Assembly (NCBI GenBank): GCA_025463055.1
Contig: JAOAPV010000086.1
Location: 1 to 64,000, forward strand
Length of the DNA: 64,000 nt
From: Candidatus Acidiferrum typicum
GTDB taxonomy: Bacteria > Acidobacteriota > Terriglobia > Acidiferrales > UBA7541
Direction: 5' to 3'
Position numbers and translations under genes: made by a program
Notes under the pieces: model-generated
Told to the model about the DNA's origin: nothing
The model's input: the letters and a program-made list of their open reading frames with translations, nothing else
The model's database searches: none
In this document: piece after piece, positions 27,488 through 37,089 of the stretch
Layout of the letters: the number at the start of each line of letters is the position of its first letter
Position numbering within the stretch: position 1 is the stretch's first letter

Positions 27488-30154
27488 TTATTCGTAACGC
27501 AAGGCGACGATAGGATCGACGCGCATGGCGCGCCGCGCTGGCACGTAACAAGCCAGCAGCGCAATAGCGAGCAGCAGAATCACCACGAAGGAAAACGTGA
27601 CCGGATCGGTCGCGCTGACGTCATAAAGGAGGCCAGCCATCAATCGTGTAAGCGCCAATGCGGCTGCCACACCGAACGCGGCGCCCACTCCCGCCAAACG
27701 CACTCCTCGTCGCAGAACAAGGTACAGAACATTCCTTGGCTGCGCCCCCAGCGCCAGCCGGATGCCGATTTCTTGTGTCTGCTGCGTGGTCGCATATGCC
27801 ATGACGCCATAAATTCCAATCGCCGCGAGGAACAGGGCCACTGCAGCAAAAACGCCTAGAAGAAGCGTGTTGAACCTGGGTCCGGCAACGGAAGAACTGA
27901 TGACTTGCGCCATCGTGCGGATGTGCGCCACAGTCAGATCGGGATCGAGCGAGTGAATTTGGCCGATGACTGCGGAAGTCAGCGAAGCCGGATCCGTCTG
28001 CGATCGCACAGCAAGATTCATCGAGCGCACTTCACCGAATCTGCTGTCTTCGAAGAATAGATCGGCCATTTGCAAATACGGTCTGTAGACGTGGAGTTGG
28101 GCCGGATGCCCGAGCGGCTCGTCGTTCACATCGCCGACGATTCCAACAATCGTTTGCCAAGGACTGTAAACACCCCAACGTATGCGCTTTCCGATGGGAT
28201 CTTGGCCCGGCCAAAACTGCCGCCCCGCCGTCTCGCTTACGATTGCGACGGGTTGCGCATCAATGCGGTCTTCAAGGGTAAAATAGCGCCCCTTACGCAG
28301 CGGGATGCCGAGCGTCTGAAAATAGTTCCCTACTTGCCACGTCTGACAAATTGCCTGTGGCGTCTCGCCTCCAGCGTTTCCCCCACCTTCGATCTGAATC
28401 GCAATCGTGCCACAACCGTTCAGAGGCAAGTCACTCGTCAGTCCAACCGCTTTCACGCCGGGTATGTTCCCGGTGCGATCAAGCAATTGCTCGTAGAACT
28501 GGCGGACTTTTGGGGCTTGCGTGTATCGCTCAGAGGCAATAGGAATTTTCAGCGTGAGCACATGGTCGGGACGGAACCCAGGATCGGTTTCCACGAGTTT
28601 CGCAAAGCTCCGAATAAGCAATCCGGACCCGATCAGCAAGACCAGCGCCAGTGCAAATTCAACGGTAACGAAAAAACCTTGGAGGCGATGCCGTAACCGG
28701 CCGGGAGTGCCACTGCGCCCGCCCTCCTGAAGTGGGCCATGAAGAGCCATCGCAGACACCTGGAACGCCGGGACCAATCCGCAGAGAACAGTCGTCACGA
28801 AAGAGGCAGCGAGCACAAAAACGATCACGCTGCCGTCAGTGGGGATGTCATGCGGCAGCGGGACGCTTTCAGGCACGAGCGAGAGCAGGTAGGTCTTGAC
28901 CCAGGAGGCGAACGCGAGCCCTAAGGAACCGCCGATGAGCGCGAGCAAAAGGCTTTCGGTGAGCATCTGCCGCAACAACCGGACGCGTGTGGCGCCGAGC
29001 GTAGTACGCAACGCAACCTCTTTCTGCCGCGATCCAGCGCGTGAAACCAAGAGTGTCGCGACGTTGACGCAGGCAATCAGCAATACCAGGACCACAGCCG
29101 CCATCAGAATAAGAAGCAGAGTCCGCACTGACTTCACAACTTCTTCGTGATAGGAATTCATGCCAACTTTGAGTTCTGCACCCTGGAAAGCCTTCGTCAG
29201 CTCCGGCGGATAATTCGATCCGATTGAGTGCGAAAGTGACTCGGCCTCGGCAGACGCTTGCTCAAACGCCAAGCCGGGGCGCAGCCGCGCCAGGACGCCG
29301 TTCATGTAATTCGTGCCCCAACCTTCTAATTCCGTGGCCGTAAAAGCCATGGGCACCCAAAGCTCCGCTGGCTCGCTGCCTTGGGGACCACGCAACGGAA
29401 AATTGAAAGCTTTCGGCATCACGCCAATGACGGTGTAAGGTGTCCGATTGAGTTCAAGGCTGCGTCCGATAATGCCGGGGTCAGAGCCAAAGCGGCTTTG
29501 CCAAAGCCCATAGCTGAGGATTACGACGTTCTGTCCCGGAGCGTCCTCTCCGCTCGTGAACGTGCGGCCTAGCATAGGCTCAGCGCCCAGCATGGGGAAA
29601 ACTGAAGACGAGACGCGTGCCGCCATCAACCGCTCAGGTTCTCTGTCGCCAGAAATGTTGAAATATTTGTTCTGATACGCACCGACGCTCTCAAACGATT
29701 TCTGCGCGCGCACAAAGACCATAAAGTCCGGCGCCGAAAACCCCATCTTCGAAAAACCCAGCTTCGGGATGCCCTCGAAGAGCATCATGAGCCGTGACGG
29801 CTGTTTAAAAGGCAGTGGGCGGAGCAGCACGGCGTTCACGACACCGAAGATGGCGGTGTTGGCGCCGATACCGAGGGCGAGTGTCAGGACGGCGACGAGG
29901 GTGAAGCCGGGATTCTTGCCCAGCATGCGGGTGGCGTAGCGCAGATCTTGGAGGAATTCGTCGAGCCACCGCCAGGGCCATTGATCGCGCGTTACCTGCT
30001 CGACGAGCGCGACATTGCCGAACTCGCGGCGGGCAGCTTGCTGCGCGTGCTCTGCTATTTCGCCGCGCTCGATGCGATCGCTCGCCTCCATTTGCAGGTG
30101 AGATTGCAGCTCTTGTCGCAGGTCTTCCTGCTTGCGCTGCCACGGAAATTTCAT
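27488..30154 (-). CDS. ADOP family permease (duplicated MacB/FtsX type)
   Basis: 888 residues. The N-terminal cytoplasmic helix region (about 70 residues with REFGN) is followed by [37 protein letters not shown], the first of four membrane segments of repeat one; the MacB periplasmic domain, the three-helix FtsX unit, and a second copy with [11 protein letters not shown] at the end make up the duplicated architecture. This is the acidobacterial duplicated orphan permease family, which lacks its own ATPase. ATGA overlap couples it to the PadR gene. Its partner across the divergent promoter at 31125 is a paralogue. Confidence 0.95.
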   Translation of the reverse strand: MKFPWQRKQEDLRQELQSHLQMEASDRIERGEIAEHAQQAARREFGNVALVEQVTRDQWPWRWLDEFLQDLRYATRMLGKNPGFTLVAVLTLALGIGANTAIFGVVNAVLLRPLPFKQPSRLMMLFEGIPKLGFSKMGFSAPDFMVFVRAQKSFESVGAYQNKYFNISGDREPERLMAARVSSSVFPMLGAEPMLGRTFTSGEDAPGQNVVILSYGLWQSRFGSDPGIIGRSLELNRTPYTVIGVMPKAFNFPLRGPQGSEPAELWVPMAFTATELEGWGTNYMNGVLARLRPGLAFEQASAEAESLSHSIGSNYPPELTKAFQGAELKVGMNSYHEEVVKSVRTLLLILMAAVVLVLLIACVNVATLLVSRAGSRQKEVALRTTLGATRVRLLRQMLTESLLLALIGGSLGLAFASWVKTYLLSLVPESVPLPHDIPTDGSVIVFVLAASFVTTVLCGLVPAFQVSAMALHGPLQEGGRSGTPGRLRHRLQGFFVTVEFALALVLLIGSGLLIRSFAKLVETDPGFRPDHVLTLKIPIASERYTQAPKVRQFYEQLLDRTGNIPGVKAVGLTSDLPLNGCGTIAIQIEGGGNAGGETPQAICQTWQVGNYFQTLGIPLRKGRYFTLEDRIDAQPVAIVSETAGRQFWPGQDPIGKRIRWGVYSPWQTIVGIVGDVNDEPLGHPAQLHVYRPYLQMADLFFEDSRFGEVRSMNLAVRSQTDPASLTSAVIGQIHSLDPDLTVAHIRTMAQVISSSVAGPRFNTLLLGVFAAVALFLAAIGIYGVMAYATTQQTQEIGIRLALGAQPRNVLYLVLRRGVRLAGVGAAFGVAAALALTRLMAGLLYDVSATDPVTFSFVVILLLAIALLACYVPARRAMRVDPIVALRYE

Positions 30155-30510
30155 GCTTGCCCCTCACGCTTGGCTGGGCTCAAGACTCCGGCGATGGCGT
30201 CCGACAGTTGCTCCCAACGCGAGCGCTCGGATAAAAGCTGCTTCTTGCCGGTGGCAGTGAGGCGATAGACCCGCACGCGCTGCTTGTTTTCGGAAAGTTT
30301 CCAGTCTGCCGAGATCCATTTTTGGCGCTCGAGGCGATGCAGCGCAGGGTAAAGCGAACCCGTATCGACCTGGAGGATTTCACCGGAATTGGCGCGGATG
30401 TGCTGGCTGATGCCGTAGCCGTGCTGCGGTCCCCATTGAAGGGTCTGCAGGATCAAGAGGTCCAGCGTGCCTTGCAGGAGCTCAATGCGGTTCTGGTAGC
30501 GCGGTGCCAT
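30151..30510 (-). CDS. PadR family transcriptional regulator
   Basis: 119 residues from [20 protein letters not shown] two codons earlier is possible but GAGG lies 5 nt before this ATG. The winged-helix core runs [22 protein letters not shown] to [19 protein letters not shown] and [13 protein letters not shown], the PadR signature. It overlaps the ADOP gene by 4 nt and presumably controls it. A 9-bp inverted repeat at 30525-30547 sits at its promoter. Confidence 0.92.
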   Translation of the reverse strand: MAPRYQNRIELLQGTLDLLILQTLQWGPQHGYGISQHIRANSGEILQVDTGSLYPALHRLERQKWISADWKLSENKQRVRVYRLTATGKKQLLSERSRWEQLSDAIAGVLSPAKREGQA

Positions 30511-30524
30511 TTCCACCTCGAGTT

Positions 30525-30547
30525 AGGGAGTAGGGCCTCTACTCCCT
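30525..30547. promoter_or_regulatory. Inverted repeat, candidate PadR operator
   Basis: AGGGAGTAG, 5-nt centre, CTACTCCCT: a perfect 9-bp dyad 14 bp upstream of the minus-strand padR start. Confidence 0.5.
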
Positions 30548-30765
30548 GGCATGTAGGACGTCTACAGCCTAAAAACGTCTGCATGTGGACCGCCGATTTT
30601 TCAATTTGGCGTAAGCATCTGTCTAAAAACCTTTTAGCCTCACGCCTGGGTTATCGCGCAGGCCCAAGACTGACCGGTTTTGGGAAACGCCCTAGCGGAA
30701 CCGGACATGGCCCGCAGTCCCTGGCTACTTTCCACTTGCTTACCGAGGGAAACGGCGATAGGTTG

Positions 30766-30780
30766 TCTCGGTAACCGAGA
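30766..30780. promoter_or_regulatory. Inverted repeat upstream of plus-strand padR
   Basis: TCTCGGT-A-ACCGAGA, a perfect 7-bp dyad ending 7 bp before the GTG start of the divergent PadR gene. A bound protein here would cover the ribosome-binding site or the transcript start. Confidence 0.4.
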
Positions 30781-30787
30781 GGTGCGA

Positions 30788-31123
30788 GTGAGCAAACCAT
30801 CTGACCTGGTCCAGGGAACTCTCGACTTGCTGCTGCTGAAAATCCTAGCGCTGGAGTCCATGAACGGCTGGTCCGTCAGCCAGCGACTGCGCCAGATTTC
30901 AGGAGAAGTGCTGCAGGTCAGCGACGGCTCGCTCTACCCGGCGCTCCACAAGCTGGAGCAGGAGGGCTGGATCACCGCCGAATGGCGGGCAAGCGAGAAC
31001 AACCGGCGCGCTAAGTTTTATGCGCTGACACGGCTTGGGCGGAAGCAATTGGAGAAGGAAGCAGCCAACTGGGACCGGCTCTCTGGCGCGATCACGCAAA
31101 TCATAAAACTTAAAGAGGCCTAG
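30788..31123 (+). CDS. PadR family transcriptional regulator
   Basis: 111 residues from GTG (VSKPSDLVQGTLDLLLLKIL), chosen because AGAGG lies 5 nt upstream and the family sequence begins here; the frame extends upstream without support. [22 protein letters not shown] and KFYALTRLGRKQLEKE match PadR. It ends 1 bp before the ADOP start at 31125, so the two are translationally linked. It is a paralogue of the regulator transcribed in the opposite direction. Confidence 0.9.
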   Translation: MSKPSDLVQGTLDLLLLKILALESMNGWSVSQRLRQISGEVLQVSDGSLYPALHKLEQEGWITAEWRASENNRRAKFYALTRLGRKQLEKEAANWDRLSGAITQIIKLKEA

Positions 31124-31124
31124 C

Positions 31125-33812
31125 ATGAGTTGGCAAAGATGGATTTACATCGCGCCGCTGCGCCTGCGGTCACTTTTCCGGCGTGAGCAGGTCGAGCGAG
31201 AGCTGGACGAAGAGCTGCGCTATCACCTTGAACGCAAAATCGAGGAGTTCGCTGCGGCAGGATTGTCTTCCGAGGAGGCGCGCCACGCGGCCATGCGGGC
31301 CATGGACGGAATCGAGCGGCACAAAGAGGAGTGCCGGGACATGCGCAAAGTGAACTGGCTGGAAGACTTTTGGCAGGACCTGAAATTTGCAGTGAGGATG
31401 CTGCGTCGCACACCCGGCTTTGCGGCGGTGGTCGTGTTGACGCTGGCGCTCGGCATCGGCGCAAATTCCGCTATTTTTTCGGTGATCGACGGAATTCTGC
31501 TGCAGCCTCTCCCGTACGGCGATTCCGATCGCCTGGTAATCGTGTGGGAGAACAATCTGCGGCGTTCGAACCTATACAACGTGGTCAGTCCGCCGAATTT
31601 TCTGGACTGGCAGGCGCAAAACCAGGTGTTCTCCGGAATGTCGTACATTTCGGATCTGCGTGGAAACTTAACCGGCGGCGGCGAGCCGGAACAAATCGTG
31701 GCGGAATATGTTTCCGCGAATTTCTTTTCTGTTCTGGGCGTGAACCCCCTACTCGGGCCGGGTTTCACACCGGAAAACGGCGAGGACGGCAAAGACAAAG
31801 TTGTGGCGCTGAGCTATGGGCTCTGGAAAAGACGATTCGGAGGTGACCCAGGGATCGTTGGGAAAACGATTGAGTTGAACGGAAAAGTGCTGACGATCGT
31901 TGGTGTCATGCCGCAGAATTTCAATTTCTTCATCAAGCAAGGAACCCTATCCGGAGAAAAGCCGGAAGTGTGGTCCCCGTGGGTGCTGCCGCCGGCATAT
32001 CACCATCGCAAAGACATTGGGCGCTTCATGACCGTGGTGGCGCGTCTTCAGCCTGGAATCACCAAAGCAAGGGCGCAAACGGAAATGACTGCGATCTCGG
32101 CACGGCTCGCGAAGGAATATCCCGACTTTGACGGGAATTGGGGAGCAACCGTAATTGGCTTGCGCGAACAAATCTCCGGAGACCTCCGGCCTGCGCTGAT
32201 GCTACTGCTCGGTGCGGTTGGGTTCGTGCTCCTGATTGCCTGCGCCAACGTCTCGAGCTTGCTGCTGGCGCGAGCGGCGGGCCGGGAAAGAGAAATCGGC
32301 ATTCGAACCGCCATCGGCGCAAGCCGTTGGAGACTGGCGCGGCAATTACTGACGGAAAGCCTTCTGCTGGCCCTGATCGGAGGCAGCGCCGGAATCGCGC
32401 TAGCGGTTTGGGGAACGAACCTATTGCTAGCCGCAAGCCCCTCGAACCTTTTGGACATGCAAAAGGTTCCGCTGGATTGGCGCATTCTCTCATTCGCCTG
32501 CGGCATCACGATGTTCGCCGGACTGCTGTTCGGATTTTTGCCGTCGTACATGTCCGCGCGTGGGGCCATTGCGGAAACGTTGAAAGAGGGAGGCCGTAGC
32601 GCTTCGGCCGGACGGCATAGGAGAACCATACGAAGCGCTTTCGTCGTGGCGCAAATCGGCATGGCGCTAGTTTTGCTGGCAGGTTCGGGCCTGTTACTTC
32701 GAAGTTTCAACTTGCTCCTGCGCGTGGACCCAGGATTTGACGCCAGAAATTTGCTGACGTTCACTGTGACTTTGCCCAGCGCAAAATACGGCTCTGATCC
32801 GGCAGTCTTGGCGTTTTTCCGGCACCTTGTGGAGCGCGTGTCCAAAATTCCTGGCGTGCGCTCTGCCACGACGGAGAGCTATCCGCCGATGTCCGGACTG
32901 GGCGCCGCTACATCTGTTCACATCTTGAGCCAGCCGGCGCAAGCGGCTTCTGAGTTGCCGACTGCCGCGGTTCGCGTAGTTGGACCGGACTACTTGCGGA
33001 CGATGAGCATCCCGCTGTACACCGGCCGCGAGTTTAACGACCGGGAACTCGCAGAGATGCGGCACGTCGCGCTCGTCAATCAGTCATTCGTCGATAAGTA
33101 TTTTTTCGGAGTCAATCCGCTTGGCCAAAAACTCGCGGTACACATGAAAAGCGAAGAGGAAAGCGAGGGTAAGCCCTCTGAAATTATCGGTGTTGTGGGG
33201 GATGTGCGGATGATTGGCCTCGATACCCCGGCGGAACCCACGGTGTATTGGCCCCATCCAGAGCTCGTTTATTCGCGTATGACGATTCTTGCGCGCACGT
33301 CCGGCGATCCGATGGCCATCGTTTCGTCGGCACGCAACGAATTGCACCAGATGGATGCAGACGAACCGATGGCGAGCATTGTGACCGCGGAACAACTTCT
33401 GTCTGATTCGTTTTCGCGCTCGAGGTTCACGACGATTGTTCTCGGCGTCTTCGCGGGAGCAGCGCTAGTGCTCGCGGCCGTGGGGATTTACGGCGTGGTG
33501 GCTTACACCGTGGCGCAGCGGACGAGCGAGATCGGCATTCGCGTAGCCATGGGAGCGCAGCGCCGCGATGTGCTGCGGCTGATTCTGGCTCAGGGAGGCA
33601 GGCTCATAGTTTCCGGAGTCGCTCTGGGAATAGCCGCGGGATTGTTGATCACAAGGCTCATGGCCGGACTGCTGTACGGCGTCAGTGCCACCGACCCGCT
33701 GACATTTGCAGGTGTCGCACTATTGCTGATGGCGGTCGCTCTGTTGGCGTGCTTTGTGCCGGCGAGACGCGCGATGCGCGTAGATCCGCTGACAGCCTTG
33801 CGCTATGAATGA
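31125..33812 (+). CDS. ADOP family permease (duplicated MacB/FtsX type)
   Basis: 895 residues with the same architecture as 27488-30154: an N-terminal region rich in charged helices (VERELDEELRYHLERK), then [49 protein letters not shown]-type first membrane unit, periplasmic domain, FtsX segments and a repeated half ending in [18 protein letters not shown]. The family works without a cognate ATPase gene in cis and may recruit one encoded elsewhere. Product and substrate are unknown; antibiotic or peptide efflux is a common guess for MacB relatives. Confidence 0.95.
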   Translation: MSWQRWIYIAPLRLRSLFRREQVERELDEELRYHLERKIEEFAAAGLSSEEARHAAMRAMDGIERHKEECRDMRKVNWLEDFWQDLKFAVRMLRRTPGFAAVVVLTLALGIGANSAIFSVIDGILLQPLPYGDSDRLVIVWENNLRRSNLYNVVSPPNFLDWQAQNQVFSGMSYISDLRGNLTGGGEPEQIVAEYVSANFFSVLGVNPLLGPGFTPENGEDGKDKVVALSYGLWKRRFGGDPGIVGKTIELNGKVLTIVGVMPQNFNFFIKQGTLSGEKPEVWSPWVLPPAYHHRKDIGRFMTVVARLQPGITKARAQTEMTAISARLAKEYPDFDGNWGATVIGLREQISGDLRPALMLLLGAVGFVLLIACANVSSLLLARAAGREREIGIRTAIGASRWRLARQLLTESLLLALIGGSAGIALAVWGTNLLLAASPSNLLDMQKVPLDWRILSFACGITMFAGLLFGFLPSYMSARGAIAETLKEGGRSASAGRHRRTIRSAFVVAQIGMALVLLAGSGLLLRSFNLLLRVDPGFDARNLLTFTVTLPSAKYGSDPAVLAFFRHLVERVSKIPGVRSATTESYPPMSGLGAATSVHILSQPAQAASELPTAAVRVVGPDYLRTMSIPLYTGREFNDRELAEMRHVALVNQSFVDKYFFGVNPLGQKLAVHMKSEEESEGKPSEIIGVVGDVRMIGLDTPAEPTVYWPHPELVYSRMTILARTSGDPMAIVSSARNELHQMDADEPMASIVTAEQLLSDSFSRSRFTTIVLGVFAGAALVLAAVGIYGVVAYTVAQRTSEIGIRVAMGAQRRDVLRLILAQGGRLIVSGVALGIAAGLLITRLMAGLLYGVSATDPLTFAGVALLLMAVALLACFVPARRAMRVDPLTALRYE

Positions 33813-33829
33813 AGCGCAAGCGCGCTTAG

Positions 33830-33891
33830 TTATTTTTGCTTTAGCCAAACGATGTCGTAGGCGCGATCGAAGGTCACAAACATCAGGCATT
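33830..33891 (-). pseudogene. 3' end of interrupted cupin gene
   Basis: On the minus strand this stretch reads CLMFVTFDRAYDIVWLKQK then a TAA at 33832-33830, which is how small cupins of this type usually end. It lies beyond the left attachment repeat and in the same orientation and reading frame as the cupin 5' part at 43646-44125. Joining the two at the repeat would give a normal protein of about 160 residues. The frame stays open to about GTG 33997, so a 55-residue fusion peptide is formally possible. Confidence 0.6.
33877..33891. repeat. Left attachment-site-like direct repeat
   Basis: CAAACATCAGGCATT. It matches 43696-43710 (CAAATATCAGGCATT) at 14 of 15 positions in the same orientation; the shared core ATCAGGCATT is identical. 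It marks one end of the phage-like element. Confidence 0.6.
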
Positions 33892-34029
33892 TGCTCGATT
33901 CTGGGAGGAGGTGCACTTCTGGCTTTGTTTTTGCGCGCTTTGCCCTATTGCCGTGTAGCCGAAGGCGGTTGACCTGGCGTTTTGCCTTCCCAGGCACTCC
34001 TGCGCGCCGCCACAGCCCATCCTGCGGGG

Positions 34030-35982
34030 CTAGGCGGTGCGCAGCTGGGTCTCGCGCGTCATGTTCAGCGCACGCTGCACGGCGCGCCCTTCGCTCTGGG
34101 CTAGCGATCGGCGAAATTGTTCTTCGGTGATGCTGCTGCCGCGCGCATCGATCTGGTAAGTGATGTTCACGCCGGCGCCGGCCGCTGACGCTCCGTTCGG
34201 GATCACATAGCCCGATGTTGATGGCGTGAAGAGCTCCGGACCTTCCTCGCCGACCATAACCGTTTGGCCGGCCGAGACCGGTCCGCCGCTCGCCAATCCG
34301 AAAATACTTTTGAGCCCTCCGAAGATCGAGCCGAAAATCCCGCCATTGCCTTTATCGCTGGGGCTTCCGAAGAGTGCCCACTTGATGGCCATCTCCCCGA
34401 GCTGCTTCACGAGATCCTTGAAGACATCGCCGAGGCTTTTCCCGCTGAAGATGAGTTCGTCGAGCGTGCGAGTCGAGATGTTCTCGAATTCCTTCCAGGC
34501 CGCAGTCACGTTCTGCATGTGGGCCAGCTTGTCTTGCAATGCGATTACGTTATTCGCGAACCCGGCCGCGCTTGTGCTGCTATCGAGCAGCGCCATGTTG
34601 TAGCGCGTCACTTGGTCGGCCGTCATGCCCCAGGTGGCGATGGAATGCTCGAGCTCGCTCATTTGCTGCTGGTAGGCCTGCGTGAAGGCTTCCGTTTGCT
34701 GCACGGCGCCGATCGAGGACGTCGGCGCGAACTGCGACACGTCTATCTGCATCGCCAGGTCGGCTCGTTGCTTCAGGACATCGAGGTCCTGCAGGTCGAG
34801 CGCGAGGCGGGCGGCCAGGAAATTCTTTTTCTGTTCGTCCCGCGTTTGATTGTCGATCTCCGCTATTTTTTGCAAGACGGTCAGGCGAGTGTTCTGCGCG
34901 CGGTATACCGCAATTTCAGCTTCTGCCCATTTGTCCATTCCGAGTTTGTGGGCATCTACGCGGATCTTATATTCCTGAACGGCTTCCGCAGTTTTTCCGA
35001 TTGTTGCGAGTTGTGTCTGCTGACTCGTGATCAGCGACTCGATAGATTTCTTCAGCGCGTCAACAGCTTTCTGATGCCCAGCGAAGTCGGCTGTTAGGGC
35101 CGTCACCTTCGCGCGCATCTTTTCCTGTTGGGCGATGATCGCTTCGCCCTGGGATTTGTAAGCCCCGTAGGCGGTCATGCCCTGCGTCAGAATCGCGGCT
35201 ATTCCGCCGACCCCCTCCCAGAAACCTGTCTTTTTCCCGCCATCGGTCCACGCAGCTACCAGGTCGTTCATCGCCGGCAAGGTTTTGTTTGTGATCTCGA
35301 CCCAAAGTCCTTTCAGGGATTGCTGCATGCGCGTGACGTTCTGCTCGAAACGTTCCGCCGCCTCGGCCTGATCCTTCGTGATCACCAGGCCCATGGCTTT
35401 CGCCTGGTTCATGAAGTCCTGCAGGCCTTGCCGGCCGAGGTTCAAAAGCGGGACCATCGCGGCGCCCGACTTTCCGAACGCCATCATGGCCTCGCCGCTT
35501 TTCACCGCGCCGTCGGGAAGCTTTGCAAAGTGGTCCGCGAGCTGCAGCAGCGCGTCATCGCTGGTTTTGATTTGAGAGGGATCGAGCCCGAGCAGGCTCA
35601 GATTCTGTTGCGCTTTGGCATTGCCAAGTTGCGCTTGCAGGAGCTGCTTATCGAATTTCGTCAGCGCCGATGCGACCTGGTCGATCTCGAGGCCCATCAT
35701 TTTGGCGGCGAGCGACAATCCGCTTATCGCCTCTGTGCTGGTCCCAGCCGATTGCGCCAGGTGCAGGATGTGAGTTTCCCATTCGACGGTCTTAGTCACA
35801 CCTTCGGCAAACGCGCCGGCGGCGACGCCGATCATGCCCACTGCGGCCGTACCGAGGATGCTGAAGGAGCGCTGAACTTGCGCTGCGGTGTCGAAGGAAA
35901 GATTTTTGACGCGCTCGAGCTCCGTCACGAACGCCGCGGTCGATGCGTTGAGGTTGATGATCAGTTCGCCGATAGTTGCCAT
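34030..35982 (-). CDS. Phage tail tape measure protein
   Basis: 650 residues. The N-terminus MATIGELIINLNASTAAFVTEL is the usual tape-measure start, followed by alternating helical and hydrophobic regions (TAAVGMIGVAAGAFAEGV), a long coiled-coil region (about residues 280-420) and a C-terminal part with LASGGPVSAGQTVMVGEEGPELFTPS, a motif very common at tape-measure C-termini. It sets tail length and helps DNA passage in siphophages. The length implies a short tail. It is the last gene of the element, 3 bp from the preceding gene. Confidence 0.9.
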   Translation of the reverse strand: MATIGELIINLNASTAAFVTELERVKNLSFDTAAQVQRSFSILGTAAVGMIGVAAGAFAEGVTKTVEWETHILHLAQSAGTSTEAISGLSLAAKMMGLEIDQVASALTKFDKQLLQAQLGNAKAQQNLSLLGLDPSQIKTSDDALLQLADHFAKLPDGAVKSGEAMMAFGKSGAAMVPLLNLGRQGLQDFMNQAKAMGLVITKDQAEAAERFEQNVTRMQQSLKGLWVEITNKTLPAMNDLVAAWTDGGKKTGFWEGVGGIAAILTQGMTAYGAYKSQGEAIIAQQEKMRAKVTALTADFAGHQKAVDALKKSIESLITSQQTQLATIGKTAEAVQEYKIRVDAHKLGMDKWAEAEIAVYRAQNTRLTVLQKIAEIDNQTRDEQKKNFLAARLALDLQDLDVLKQRADLAMQIDVSQFAPTSSIGAVQQTEAFTQAYQQQMSELEHSIATWGMTADQVTRYNMALLDSSTSAAGFANNVIALQDKLAHMQNVTAAWKEFENISTRTLDELIFSGKSLGDVFKDLVKQLGEMAIKWALFGSPSDKGNGGIFGSIFGGLKSIFGLASGGPVSAGQTVMVGEEGPELFTPSTSGYVIPNGASAAGAGVNITYQIDARGSSITEEQFRRSLAQSEGRAVQRALNMTRETQLRTA

Positions 35983-35985
35983 GGC

Positions 35986-36471
35986 TTACCTTTTCGACTT
36001 TCCGCGTTTGCCGGTGAGTTCCTCGAAGAGACTAGGTTTTGCCTCCGCCGCGGGATCCGGTTCGTTCGTCGCTTCGACCGCCGGCGCGTCGACCGCAATA
36101 TCCGATATCTCCGATTCGTCGATCTGTGATTCGTCAGCCGCGAGCTTTTGCTCACGCTCAATTTTCGCGTGCGCGTCGGGGAGTCCCTGCGCGGTCCAGG
36201 GAAGTTTTTCAGACGCCGGCAACCATCCGGTTCGGATCTGAGGCGTCGCGGCCGCAGGAGGAGGATCGGGCGGGCGCGGCGCCTCAACTGGTGGGGAAAC
36301 AAATTCTAAAAATTTTGAATAATTGCAGCAATGCCGGCACGGCGGAGCTGGCACGCCTTCCGCGAGAGAAAGATCCTCGACGAATTCGCATCCCGGCCGC
36401 GAACATACATTTCGCCAGATGCCGGCAACCGGCACAGCCTCACTTGTGCGAATTTGTCGGGCGTCTTCCAT
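35986..36471 (-). CDS. Phage protein of unknown function with Cys motif
   Basis: 161 residues. Cysteines near the N-terminus (CSRPGCEFVE ... CRHCC, within residues 23-49) could form a zinc site, followed by a Pro-rich and an acidic segment (DESQIDESEISDIAVDAP). It ends 3 bp before the tape measure. Genes at this position in siphophages often encode tail assembly chaperones, but nothing in the sequence shows that. An overlapping frame (36306-36530) reads as plausible protein too; only this one is listed. Confidence 0.6.
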   Translation of the reverse strand: MEDARQIRTSEAVPVAGIWRNVCSRPGCEFVEDLSLAEGVPAPPCRHCCNYSKFLEFVSPPVEAPRPPDPPPAAATPQIRTGWLPASEKLPWTAQGLPDAHAKIEREQKLAADESQIDESEISDIAVDAPAVEATNEPDPAAEAKPSLFEELTGKRGKSKR

Positions 36472-36616
36472 TTGTTAGCCGGCAACGTTCGGCCGAATCG
36501 CTTGAGCACGATGCGGCCGACGTTTGCCATTTTTTCGCGAGAGCCGATGCCCGACCGGCGACATTGGCGATTATGTGAAAAAGCCGGAAGGTCTCCGCGA
36601 AAAAAACTCTTTTTAT

Positions 36617-37036
36617 TTACGGTGTCGGTGCTTTCGCCGGGGCCCCCAAAACAGCGAGCGCAGCGATCAAAGCGGCCGCGGCGTTGCTCGTGGTCGTAAT
36701 CGTCAGCCTCACATATCTCTTGCCGCCGATGTAGCCGAGCCGGAATTGACTGTTCGGCGAAGAAAATGTGAAAGAAGCGCCGGCAAGAGTGCCGAGCAAC
36801 AGCGAGCTCGGGTCAGTGATTGCGGACGTGTCTGCAAGAGTCGCGCTGTCGCCATGTTCGAGAGTCGCCGTGAAAACGGCCGTTCCGGAAGCGATCGGGC
36901 CGCTGGTGATGAGGAACTCGCACGTTTCGTAACCAGCGCGGTCGATGATCTGACTCACGATCGCGGTGTTTGTCGAAACGCTCTGCGGATCGATGCATCT
37001 GCGGACCGCAATATTGTTGTGAAGGTCTCGGGCCAT
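36617..37036 (-). CDS. Phage structural protein of the capsid-tail region
   Basis: 139 residues from MARDLHNNIAVRRCIDP, with GGAGGAAG upstream deciding the start. The order VSQIIDRAGYETCEFLITSGP, then a glycine-tyrosine motif GYIGGKRYVRLTITTT, is a recurrent small protein encoded just after the major capsid gene in many prophages, probably capsid decoration or head-tail joining. The last 20 residues are Ala-rich. It lies 53 bp downstream of the capsid gene. Confidence 0.65.
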   Translation of the reverse strand: MARDLHNNIAVRRCIDPQSVSTNTAIVSQIIDRAGYETCEFLITSGPIASGTAVFTATLEHGDSATLADTSAITDPSSLLLGTLAGASFTFSSPNSQFRLGYIGGKRYVRLTITTTSNAAAALIAALAVLGAPAKAPTP

Positions 37037-37089
37037 TTGTTTTCTTCCTCCGCTTCCAGGTCTTGAAACCGCCAACGTTTATGCGGCTG

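Noticed and set aside
33830-33997. Independent 55-residue phage protein from GTG 33997
   Set aside because: The last 19 residues are better explained as the cupin 3' end; the upstream part is basic and atypical.
36306-36530. 74-codon frame overlapping the unknown phage gene
   Set aside because: No ribosome-binding site and it overlaps a better frame for most of its length; left out though not excluded.
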